Origin: Paenibacillus sp. N3.4
GTDB taxonomy: Bacteria > Bacillota > Bacilli > Paenibacillales > NBRC-103111
Assembly: GCF_008017805.1 (NCBI RefSeq)
Contig: NZ_VRTT01000048.1
Span: 1 to 57,572 of the forward strand
DNA: 57,572 nt
Direction of reading: 5' to 3'
Below, piece after piece: positions 17,630 to 26,436 of the stretch. The notes under the pieces are model-generated. The model was not told where the DNA came from. It did no database searches and saw only the letters and a list, made by a program, of their open reading frames with translations. How positions within the stretch are numbered: the stretch's first letter is position 1; the number at the start of each line of letters is the position of its first letter. The translations under genes and the position numbers were made by a program.

Positions 17630-19846
17630 ATGAAAGTTCCGTCTCGCATGCTGGAAAGTCGTTACTTCTCCAGCCTGTTCGTTTATTTATCGACTTTAAT
17701 GGCGGTCGTTGTGCTCGCTGTAACTTTTATTTTGTATCTCCAGTTTGTGAAGATCGAGCAAAGAAAAATTTATACGTTTTCCGAGGAATCGTTGTCGCAG
17801 ATTAGCTCGGCGGCGGATTCTGTGCTGGAGAACGCCAAAATGGCCATAGCCCAAATTCTGCTCGATAAGGATATGTCCAAAATTTTTTATCCAGCAGCTA
17901 CGGATCCTGTCGACATGAAAAACATCACGGATAGGCTCAATCTGATTGCCTCGATGCCGTTCCTCCATTCCGTCTATCTGTACAATGGCAAGCTGGATGT
18001 TTATTATATCAGCAACTACGGTTTGCAAAAAAAATCTAATGTCGATGATCAGGAAATTGTGGATATTATCAAGGATTTTAAACCGGATATGAATTTGAAA
18101 CCGATTACACGTACCATCAAAAGACAATCCAACTTCGTCGGAATCGAATACAATGTGTATACCTTTATTTATTATGAAGCAACGGGCTCAGAAGAAGGAA
18201 GCGCTATCGTCTTGAATGTCTCTGATTCCTGGATGAAGAAGGTCATTGAAGGCATGGACAAGAACCGCAATGGAAGCATCATCATGATGGACTCGCAGGG
18301 AGTTATGTTCAGCAGTATCTATAAGGATCGTATGCTAAGCACATTATCGGATCAGGAATTTGTGCAGGATATTTTGCATTCCAAGGAAAAATCCGGGCAT
18401 TTCATCGGGAAAGTAGATGGCGTCAAGTCTTTAATCACGTTTGCCTCATCGGATTCCCTTGATTGGAAATTCGTTCGATATACGCCTTACGAAGTTGTCG
18501 TTAAGGATGTCAATGCGATGAGAACAAGAACGCTGGTAATTTGCCTGCTGCTAATCGTCGTGGGCTTTGCATTGTCTTATTTATCTTCCAAGAGATTGAA
18601 CCGCCCCATGGCCGCTATGCTGAAGAGGGTGGGGATACAAGATCAAGCCTTAAGAGAAAATTCATACAAATTGAAGCAGGATTTCTTGCGACAATGGATG
18701 TTATCGGATGGCCAGGGCTCTCAGCCTATCCTGATGAAGCAACTGGAACATTTCGAGATTAGTCTGGATACCCATAGTCCCATTGTGATACTCCTTTTGA
18801 AGATCGATCACTTCAAGGAATTTTCCTTGCAGTATAGCTTCAAGGACAGAGGCTTGTTTCGTTTCGGGGTTATGAATATTGCTTCAGAGATTCTATCTAG
18901 CTATATTTCCTGCGAAGCGGTGGATCTAGGGGATGATCATGTGGTCTTCATGATGAATGAAATTAGAGGCGTAGATGTTGATAAACTGGTTCAGGACATT
19001 CAACAGGCGATCAAAAAACATCTTAAAATATCTGTGACGGCTGCTGTGAGTCGACCCGGTTTAGATATTTGGGATTGCCGTCAATGTTATGCGGATGCTC
19101 TTGAGGCCTCTCAATTCCGGGTCTTTTACGGTTGGGGCTCGCTAATTCACGCGGAGCTCACGGCTGAAAGAAACTGTCGAACGTTCCGCTACCCGATCCA
19201 ACAGGAGGAACAGCTGACGGATGCTTTGATGTCAGGCCGGATGGAAGAGGTGAAGAGGCTTTGTTCTGTGATTCTGGAGTCGACGGACGGGTATGCGTAC
19301 AAAGATCTTCAACTGACGGTATTCCGCTTGTTTTTTGCCATTAATATGGTCGTAGATACGCTCGAAAAGGCTTCTGGATACGGATTCTCTATCAATTTTG
19401 GGGAAGTGTTTGCACAGTTATCTGAATTAGAGCGGCTCTCGGATATTCAGAATCAATTTCTAGAATTGTTCCAACGTATTGAGGAGAAGTTGGGTGAGCG
19501 CAAAAACACAAGATATGATGAACTGATGCGGAGAATACGCGGTATCATTGAATTGCAGTATATGAAAGATGATTTAAGTATTGATAGTATCGCGGATATT
19601 CTGAATATGTCTTCCGTTTATTTGGGCAGGTTGATCAAGAAATATACATCCAAGACCATTAACGACTACATTATAGAAGTCAGGATCGAGAAATCAATGG
19701 AACTGTTAGCCGCTTCGAATAAGACGATTACGGAAATATCCAAGGATGCGGGCTTTGCCAGTATGAGCTATTTTGGCAGAGTGTTCAAAAAAGTCCATGG
19801 GATCACGCCAAACGAATATAGACAGAAAATGAGGGAAACGTCCTAG
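17630..19846 (+). CDS. Membrane-anchored sensor/AraC-family transcriptional regulator (locus B)
   Basis: A 738-residue protein of the same build as the regulator at 577: helix at about 16-38, extracellular sensor region, helix at about 300-321, linker, and C-terminal AraC DNA-binding domain (IADILNMSSVYLGRLIKKYT and ISKDAGFASMSYFGRVFKKV). ATG 17630 follows AGGAGGAG, so the longer frame from 17612 is not used. It starts 25 bp after the binding-protein stop, so it is co-transcribed with the transporter it probably activates. Confidence 0.88.
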   Translation: MKVPSRMLESRYFSSLFVYLSTLMAVVVLAVTFILYLQFVKIEQRKIYTFSEESLSQISSAADSVLENAKMAIAQILLDKDMSKIFYPAATDPVDMKNITDRLNLIASMPFLHSVYLYNGKLDVYYISNYGLQKKSNVDDQEIVDIIKDFKPDMNLKPITRTIKRQSNFVGIEYNVYTFIYYEATGSEEGSAIVLNVSDSWMKKVIEGMDKNRNGSIIMMDSQGVMFSSIYKDRMLSTLSDQEFVQDILHSKEKSGHFIGKVDGVKSLITFASSDSLDWKFVRYTPYEVVVKDVNAMRTRTLVICLLLIVVGFALSYLSSKRLNRPMAAMLKRVGIQDQALRENSYKLKQDFLRQWMLSDGQGSQPILMKQLEHFEISLDTHSPIVILLLKIDHFKEFSLQYSFKDRGLFRFGVMNIASEILSSYISCEAVDLGDDHVVFMMNEIRGVDVDKLVQDIQQAIKKHLKISVTAAVSRPGLDIWDCRQCYADALEASQFRVFYGWGSLIHAELTAERNCRTFRYPIQQEEQLTDALMSGRMEEVKRLCSVILESTDGYAYKDLQLTVFRLFFAINMVVDTLEKASGYGFSINFGEVFAQLSELERLSDIQNQFLELFQRIEEKLGERKNTRYDELMRRIRGIIELQYMKDDLSIDSIADILNMSSVYLGRLIKKYTSKTINDYIIEVRIEKSMELLAASNKTITEISKDAGFASMSYFGRVFKKVHGITPNEYRQKMRETS

Positions 19847-19957
19847 ATGAACGGAAAAAGAATAAACACTAAATAGGCCTCAAGAGAAGTTCATGTCAAG
19901 GAATTAGTGCGGCAACTGAGCAGTAAGAACAATAACCGCAGCATGAAAAAAACAGAT

Positions 19958-20006
19958 AAACAGCGCATGGTTTCTCATTTGAGGAGCATGCGCTGTTTTG
20001 GTTTTG
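19958..20006. terminator. Bidirectional terminator between convergent AraC genes
   Basis: AAACAGCGCATG (19958-19969) pairs perfectly with CATGCGCTGTTT (19987-19998); T-rich sequence follows on the plus strand and a long T-run (as A-run on the plus strand, 19945-19952) on the minus strand. Confidence 0.8.
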
Positions 20007-20032
20007 CTTCAGGAAGCTGTTGCGTGGATCTC

Positions 20033-20827
20033 TCATATCCGATATGTTTTGCGGAACACGGAAGGGCTCAAGCTATAAGTATTTGAGAACACTCGGCTCA
20101 GATAAAATCCGTTTTGATATCCGCATAGCTGCGCGATCTCCTCTAAAGTAAGCTCGGTATTGAGCAGTAGATGACTTGCTTTGCGCATTCGAATAGCCGT
20201 TAAATACACAATAGGTGTAACTCCCATAGCTGCTTGAAAACGCCTAGAAAACTGTGATTGGCTTAGAGATGCCTGCTCAGCCAGCAGCATTAAGGAAAGC
20301 GGCTCGTAGGCATGCTTCTGGATATGAAGAACGGCAGTACGAATAATGGGGTCTGTCGTCGTGATATGGAAGGTTTTATCTCGGGTCTCTGCGGCATACA
20401 CGTATAAAATGTCCATCAGCAAATGCTGCTTATAGGCGAACTGCTCATGAATATTCGAGTCAGATAATTCGCGTATGCATGCAAAAGTCGAAGAATAGCG
20501 ATCGATTCGATGAAAGGAAATTTTCCCGAAAGGCACATCTGGACCTGGCTGTATAACTCGTCCCTCATTATCACACCAACTGAATTCGATAAATAGAAAA
20601 GAAAGACTCCCCACTGCTTTGCGATATAGGGTCATTCCAGGGGGACAGAGGATGAGCTCTCCGAATTTCGCACGTCCCTCATCTTCGTCTATCCGATAAT
20701 CAAAACTGCCATCATCGGCAGTCAATATGACCCAATTACTGTAGGTATCCTCTGTCAACATAAATGAACGTTTGATCGAAGTGCTGTACCAGCGTATTAA
20801 TTTCACATTGAAAGAATGCTCCAGCAC
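20033..20827 (-). CDS. AraC-family transcriptional regulator with cupin-like N-terminus
   Basis: Soluble one-component regulator, 264 residues from a GTG at 20827, preceded by GAGGAGGAG at the right distance; the upstream ATG at 20884 has no such site. An AraC-ligand-binding (cupin) N-terminal half with the typical GELILCPPGM turn, then two helix-turn-helix motifs (LAEQASLSQSQFSRRFQAAM and IAQLCGYQNGFYLSRVFSNT). Divergent from the PhyH-type dioxygenase gene, so it is the likely regulator of that gene and perhaps of locus C. The effector is unknown. Confidence 0.85.
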   Translation of the reverse strand: MLEHSFNVKLIRWYSTSIKRSFMLTEDTYSNWVILTADDGSFDYRIDEDEGRAKFGELILCPPGMTLYRKAVGSLSFLFIEFSWCDNEGRVIQPGPDVPFGKISFHRIDRYSSTFACIRELSDSNIHEQFAYKQHLLMDILYVYAAETRDKTFHITTTDPIIRTAVLHIQKHAYEPLSLMLLAEQASLSQSQFSRRFQAAMGVTPIVYLTAIRMRKASHLLLNTELTLEEIAQLCGYQNGFYLSRVFSNTYSLSPSVFRKTYRI

Positions 20828-20960
20828 AGTTGTCTCCTCCTCAAGATTCCACACAAAAAAGGATATGGAAAGTGAATATTTCATGCATGGAATACGGGTT
20901 ATTCAAGTAGTAATATTATACCAAGGAATGAATAAAAACTATATAGAGGATGTGTTTCAA

Positions 20961-21734
20961 ATGAAAATCACGAAATTTCTTACCTCTGAACAAGTAAAGG
21001 ATTATAACGAGAATGGCTACCTTGTTCTGCGTAACGTATTTACCGCTCAGGAAGCCGCTGTTTGGCGACAAGAAAGTGAAAGGCTGCTTAGCTTGGAAGA
21101 ATACCTGGATCCGAACAATTTGCGCGTTGGTTACCGCAAGGTCGAAGAACGTTTAATCATCGAGAAGATTGATCCTGTACAGGACCTTTCGGCCGTGTTT
21201 CATGATTTAGTGAACGATGAACGCATTTTGGCTCCGCTACGTGATATTTATATGGATGAGCCGATACTTTTCAAAGACAAGCTTATTTATAAGCTACCCG
21301 GTGTTTCGGGATATTCAATGCACCAAGATGCCGCCTGGTGGCAAGGATTTCCGATAGAAGGTCTGATTTCAGTCATGGTTGCCGTAGACGGCGCATCCAC
21401 AGAAAACGGGGGATTGGAGCTATTCCCAGGCTATCATGAACGACTCCGTTCAACGGAAGGGGAGCTGCGCAATATGAACGCGAAGGAGATTGCTGAAATA
21501 GATTCGTCTAAAGGGCAAATCGTAGAGACGGAACCTGGCGATGTCATCCTATTCCATTCCTTCACTCCACATCAAAGCGGATCTAATACGGCAAACGTAA
21601 GTCGCCGCCAATTATATTTGACGTATTCGCCAGCGAAAAACGGACAGCTTTACCATGCTCACTACCAGCACTATTGCCGATATGTCATCGCAGCAAGAAT
21701 CGAGCACGGGATGACGGAGATGTATTTTAAATAA
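20961..21734 (+). CDS. Phytanoyl-CoA dioxygenase (PhyH) family protein
   Basis: A 257-residue Fe(II)/2-oxoglutarate-dependent oxygenase. The iron triad is visible as HQD (H121, D123) in MHQDAAWWQ and H204 in FTPHQSGSN; the 2-oxoglutarate-binding arginine is in SRRQLYLTYS. ATG 20961 follows AGAGG; the open frame upstream overlaps the divergent AraC gene and is not used. PhyH-family proteins hydroxylate a wide range of small molecules, and several in Bacillota sit beside AraC regulators and sugar catabolism genes with no proven substrate. Confidence 0.88.
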   Translation: MKITKFLTSEQVKDYNENGYLVLRNVFTAQEAAVWRQESERLLSLEEYLDPNNLRVGYRKVEERLIIEKIDPVQDLSAVFHDLVNDERILAPLRDIYMDEPILFKDKLIYKLPGVSGYSMHQDAAWWQGFPIEGLISVMVAVDGASTENGGLELFPGYHERLRSTEGELRNMNAKEIAEIDSSKGQIVETEPGDVILFHSFTPHQSGSNTANVSRRQLYLTYSPAKNGQLYHAHYQHYCRYVIAARIEHGMTEMYFK

Positions 21735-21754
21735 GGAATAATGGCAATACTGAC

Positions 21755-21795
21755 TGCCCCCTTTGCGCGAATCAGCACAATGCGGGGGCTTTTTA
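21755..21795 (+). terminator. Intrinsic terminator
   Basis: GCCCCC (21756-21761) pairs with GGGGGC (21784-21789), followed by TTTTTA; it ends the dioxygenase transcript. Confidence 0.75.
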
Positions 21796-21896
21796 TGTTG
21801 AGGACTTTCTTCTATATGTGCATGACTCACCTAATTAAGTATTGACTTGTTCATCAGAATCGTTGTACTTTGTACCAATGAGAGGGGGATACGTAC

Positions 21897-24132
21897 ATGA
21901 GAAAAAAGTGGAGAAATCGCCTTGTATTCGCCTATCTGCCCGTTTTCATGTTGGTTATTGTTGTATTGCTCTGGATATTCTTCCTTACCATGAGTGAGTT
22001 GTCCAAGCAGCAGGCGCTGAAAGCGAATGAGATCTACGCAGAAAACACCATGCAGTATATCGATTCCAAGCTGCGAACGGTTGAACAATATATCGTTCAA
22101 ACATTTCTCGATGACCAGTCTGTCATCGATTTTTACAGTATTGCGCCATTATCTCAGAACCGCTATCTGAACGACCGAGATGTTTACAAGAAATTGATTC
22201 TGCTGCGAGACAGCTTCAGTGAGATCGATTCGGTTTATTTGTATCGTACCCGTGACCAAATTGTTTTAAGTGATACGTCGATGATAGGGCTCGATCAATT
22301 CTCCAACAGCCCTTACTTAAAAACGTTAATAGCCGCTCCACCCGCCACTCGCTGGAGCATAGGTCGTGAGTATGTCGACTATTCCGGTCTAACAACGCCG
22401 GTGGTTTCTTTAGTCATGCGAATGCCATTGCCGCTGGGAACGGAGGGAGTGCTGGTTGCATATCAGATTGGATACGCTCTCTAAGCTCGTCAACAATGTT
22501 TCCCGTTCTAAATTCAGTTATCTCCACCTTCTAGATGCCCATGGGGAATATATTATTGGGGAGGACGCGATAGACGGTAAAGCTGGCTTGAGTCGGGAAG
22601 ATTTTACGGTAATGAAATCAGAGTACACAGGTTGGACGATCCGCAGCGGATTTGTGGACGGTGTCGTCTTTCGGTTTCTATCGAACGTTAATGCGTTCTG
22701 GATGGTGATCGGTATTATCACCGTTCTTGCTGGTGCCGTTTGGATTGTTTATGTAAGCCGGCAAAATTACAAACCGATTCAATCACTTCTAGATCGGCTC
22801 TCATCCGTTCCCCTGCAGAAGCCCCATATCCTGGGGCAAGTGAAGCATGATGAATTCAAAATTATTGATAATCTGCTCGATCATCTGCTGGAGCAATTTG
22901 GCAAGTATCGGCTGGAAAATGATGAGAATTTCAGCTACCGTCGGCGGTATTTGTTCGAAGAACTGCTGACGGGCACCCAACTCCAGCCGGATGAGGGCTG
23001 GGACAAGGAGTTATCGCGTTTCGGATTTCAAAAGACGTATGATCAATATAGAGTAGCTATTCTCGAGATCGACAGGTACTCGAATTTTACGGCCACTTAC
23101 ACGAATAAGGATCAATATTTAATTAAGTTCATCATTGATAACGTTGTTCAAGAACTGAATCAGCATGCAGGCATCCTGATCTGCCTCGAATGGATCGAAA
23201 AACATCGCTTATGCGTCGTTTGTCAACTCCCGAATGAGCTTGCAGCCAGTGATCCGTTCCGAGAGATCATGCGTAAAACGGCGGAGTGGGTCCAAACGAA
23301 TGTCGCCATTACGATCACCTGTGGACTTGGAACGAAAGTGTCAGGCCTCCAACGGGTATCCAGCTCCTATGAAGAAGCCTTGGAAGCACTCAGCTATAAG
23401 ACTACATTCGGTGTCAGCAGCGTAATAGAGTTCAAGGATATCAATAACAAATCTGGCGAGGACATATTTCGGTCGCTTCCTTCTATTCGTGAATTGGTCC
23501 ATTTCTTTAGGATCGGTGATGCAGAATGGGAACGCCATTATCAATCATTATTTGCAGAAATTCGCATCCAGTTGTTTTCACGCGAACAAGTCGTTAACTT
23601 AATGAATTATTTATTATTTCACTTCTACAAGGAAATGTCAGGGTTGTCCCCTGAATATATGGAATGCTGGCGAGAATATGCGCTCAATCCAATTAACGAG
23701 TGGATGGCGACTTTTGACACCGTAGATGAATTGGAAAAAGAACTGCACGTTATTCTGGTGGATGCTTGCCGGAGGCTGGATATCCTGCGCGCACAGCGAA
23801 ACCAGCACGATCTGATCGATCAAGTGAAAGCGTATATTGAAAACGAGTATAACAATCCTGACTTCTCCCTAGTTATGCTAAGTGAGAAATTTAAGTTGAC
23901 ACCGAATTATTTAAGCCGTTTATTTAAAGAGGAGTTTGGTGAGAAGTTTATTGATTATTTGGCTGAGCTGCGGATCGAACAGGCCAAACATTTATTGGTC
24001 ACGACGCCTTCCGCGATCCAGGAAATCGCAGTAAAGGTTGGATATACGCATACCTTCTCATTCATCCGTGTCTTCAAGAAGCTAGTCGGCCGGACGCCTG
24101 GCGATTACCGCAAAGAGTTTCAGCAAGCTTAA
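21897..24132 (+). pseudogene. Membrane-anchored sensor/AraC-family regulator, frameshifted (locus C)
   Basis: Same build as the regulators at 577 and 17630: helix at about 12-34, sensor region, second helix (AFWMVIGIITVLAGAVWIVY), linker and C-terminal AraC domain (LSEKFKLTPNYLSRLFKEEF; IAVKVGYTHTFSFIRVFKKL). ATG 21897 follows GAGAGGGGGA. One frame reads to 22484; the remainder is in another frame to 24132. They join at about 22458-22466 (GTTGCATATC), where one extra base or two missing bases explain the break. Total length about 745 residues. Followed by a terminator, then the locus C operon it would control. Confidence 0.78.
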
Positions 24133-24145
24133 CCAGGAAATGACG

Positions 24146-24200
24146 AAAAACGATCGATTCAGGGATAAATCAACAGAGTCCCTGAAGGAGTCGTTTTTTA
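24146..24200 (+). terminator. Intrinsic terminator
   Basis: Two-part stem (AACGA/TCGTT outside, TTCAGGGA/TCCCTGAA inside) followed by TTTTTTA, 14 bp after the AraC stop. Insulates the regulator from the transport operon. Confidence 0.8.
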
Positions 24201-24500
24201 TTTATATAAAAGCGTATATTGGTTTTACCTTATACTCCCAAATGCTGTAAATTGTGAAAACAGAGCCTCGTGTAAAAATTGTGCATAGGATGCGGACAAG
24301 CGTCGTACAGGAGCAGCCAACACCATTGGATACCTGCAAAACCCTTATCTACTGCGGAGTATTGAAGTTGTGCATCGGTTCTAAATGTGTGAATTGCCTT
24401 AAGAAGTGATTTCCGTGTAGTGTTGGGTTGTGAGCGGAATCGTAACGATCACAACAATGCGATATCACACACCGCAGGGCGACATAGGAGGTAAAGTCTC
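24201..24500. other. Leader region of the locus C operon
   Basis: No ORF. Contains the palindromic operator candidate at 24428-24454 and the AGGAGGT ribosome binding site of the first permease. A promoter is expected here, but I could not assign -35/-10 elements with confidence. Confidence 0.4.
24428..24454. promoter_or_regulatory. 27-bp palindromic operator candidate
   Basis: Arms TTGTGA and TCACAA are perfectly inverted, with further symmetric pairs inside (CG/CG and A/T positions) around an odd centre. It lies 46 bp before the ATG of the first locus C permease. The size and symmetry resemble LacI- or GntR-type operators (the left part even recalls the lac operator), but no LacI/GntR gene is in the window. 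Confidence 0.5.
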
Positions 24501-25469
24501 ATGCAAGTATCTTCGAAGCATATAGCTTTGGACAGGGAAACAGAAACTTGGGGTCAAACCAAAGATACGAAAAAGAGGAGCCACAAGTATCTAAAGCAAA
24601 ATATTCCGCTGTATATCATGCTAACTCCAGCCATTTTATGTTTTCTCCTATTCAAGTATGTGCCGATGGGCGGGGTCATCATCGCCTTTAAGGACTATAA
24701 CTTTTGGGATGGCATTTGGGGCAGCCCATGGGTTGGATTCAAACATTTTGATTATTTGTTTACGAATCCGCAAGGCTGGAAAATCATCCGAAATACATTC
24801 ATGCTGAGTTTGCTTAGTTTCATTGGATTTCCGGTGCCGATCTTGGTAGCTTTGCTGCTGAATGAGGTTCGGAAAATGTGGTTCAAGAAAGTTGTGCAAA
24901 CACTGCTGTATTTGCCCCATTTCCTTTCTTGGGTCATTGTCGGTGGCATCTTTATTACCTTGTTTTCTCGGGACACTGGGATGGTGAACGACATTCTGGA
25001 GAAGCTTGGATTTGAGCGTTTCGCCTTTCTGTATCAACCGTTTTCATGGATTACCGTATTTGTGGGCTCAGGTATTTGGAAGGAAGCTGGCTTCTCTGCC
25101 ATCATTTATTTAGCTGCGCTTACGACGATTGATCCAAGCTTGTACGAGTCGACTGCAATAGACGGTGCAGGCAAATGGCGTCAGATGTGGCATGTTTCGC
25201 TTCCAGGCATTCGACCCACGATCATTTTGATGCTGATTCTTGGTATCGGACGTGTCATGGATATTGGCTTCGACCACGTCTATGTCATGCAGAATCGGGT
25301 AGTTGCCGATATTTCGGAGATCATCAGCACGTACACGTTCAAAATCGGTATTCAAGGCGGAGAATTCGGCGTTCCTGCTGCGATGGGATTATTCGAGTCA
25401 TTAGTAGGTTTCACACTTGTATTAACGGCAAACCAAATTGCTCGCAAATTCAACCAGAGTTTATGGTAA
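24501..25469 (+). CDS. LplB-type sugar ABC transporter permease (locus C)
   Basis: A 322-residue permease with a hydrophilic N-terminal extension of about 35 residues, then six predicted helices and the EAA loop YESTAIDGAGKWRQMWHVSL. AGGAGGT lies upstream of ATG 24501. First gene of the locus C operon and 24 bp before its partner subunit. Imports the products generated outside the cell, presumably with the binding protein encoded at 26437. Confidence 0.9.
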   Translation: MQVSSKHIALDRETETWGQTKDTKKRSHKYLKQNIPLYIMLTPAILCFLLFKYVPMGGVIIAFKDYNFWDGIWGSPWVGFKHFDYLFTNPQGWKIIRNTFMLSLLSFIGFPVPILVALLLNEVRKMWFKKVVQTLLYLPHFLSWVIVGGIFITLFSRDTGMVNDILEKLGFERFAFLYQPFSWITVFVGSGIWKEAGFSAIIYLAALTTIDPSLYESTAIDGAGKWRQMWHVSLPGIRPTIILMLILGIGRVMDIGFDHVYVMQNRVVADISEIISTYTFKIGIQGGEFGVPAAMGLFESLVGFTLVLTANQIARKFNQSLW

Positions 25470-25493
25470 TCGAGCTGGAAAGGTAGTGAGCAT

Positions 25494-26369
25494 GTGAGAG
25501 AAAATACCGCAGGAAAATGGTTTCATGTTACCGTTCATTCCATTCTTCTGTTGGCAGCCATCAGTTGCCTGATACCGCTGATTAATATTATCGCTGTTTC
25601 ATTCAGCGACTCAGCGGCTATTGATTCCGGGTACGTCTGGCTTTGGCCGATTCACTTCAATCTGGAAGCGTATAAAAAATTATTTATCGGTACCAGAGTT
25701 GTCCCCTCTTTTGTGAACAGTTTGACTATCACAGTAGTAGGAACGGGGTTAAGTTTGCTTTGTACGACGCTTGCCGCTTACGCCTTGTCCCGTAAATACT
25801 GCTATGGACGCAAATTTATTACGCTGGGTATGGTGTTTACGATGATGTTCACCGGTGGGCTGATTCCCTCTTTTCTATTGATGAAAAGCTTAGGCCTCAT
25901 CAATACCTACTGGTCTTTATGGCTCCCTGGGTTGGTTGGTGCTTATAATTTACTGCTCATGCGAAGTTATTTCGAAGGAATTCCCCCAGAAATCGAAGAG
26001 TCTGCACGTATTGACGGCTGTGGGGAATGGCGGCTTCTTGCCCAAATATTTCTACCTTTATCTTTGCCTGTGATCGCGACGATTTGCTTATTTTTAGCGG
26101 TTGGCTATTGGAACTCCTTCCTGAACGTGCTTCTCTTCATCCATGATGCAGAAAAGATGAACTTAACCGTATTCGTTCAGCAGATGGTGCAGAGTCAAAG
26201 CATGCTGATACAGGCGATTGCCTTGCAGCCGGAAGATCTGGAGAATATGTCCCCTGAGGCTATGAAAGCAGGAGGCATTGTGATTATGACCTTGCCGATG
26301 CTGATCGTATATCCGCTTCTGCAAAAGTATTTTGTAAAAGGAGTGATGCTTGGCGCCATTAAAGGATAA
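25494..26369 (+). CDS. YtcP-type sugar ABC transporter permease (locus C)
   Basis: A 291-residue second permease starting at GTG 25494 with GAAAGG upstream. EAA loop IEESARIDGCGEWRLLAQIF and C-terminal QKYFVKGVMLGAIKG mark the YtcP group. Intact, although the binding-protein gene that follows is broken several times. Confidence 0.9.
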   Translation: MRENTAGKWFHVTVHSILLLAAISCLIPLINIIAVSFSDSAAIDSGYVWLWPIHFNLEAYKKLFIGTRVVPSFVNSLTITVVGTGLSLLCTTLAAYALSRKYCYGRKFITLGMVFTMMFTGGLIPSFLLMKSLGLINTYWSLWLPGLVGAYNLLLMRSYFEGIPPEIEESARIDGCGEWRLLAQIFLPLSLPVIATICLFLAVGYWNSFLNVLLFIHDAEKMNLTVFVQQMVQSQSMLIQAIALQPEDLENMSPEAMKAGGIVIMTLPMLIVYPLLQKYFVKGVMLGAIKG

Positions 26370-26436
26370 AACGTAGAATGGTAAGAAGATGATGGGATTC
26401 GAAAGCAGTTAATGACTACTAAAGGGGATGAAAGAT

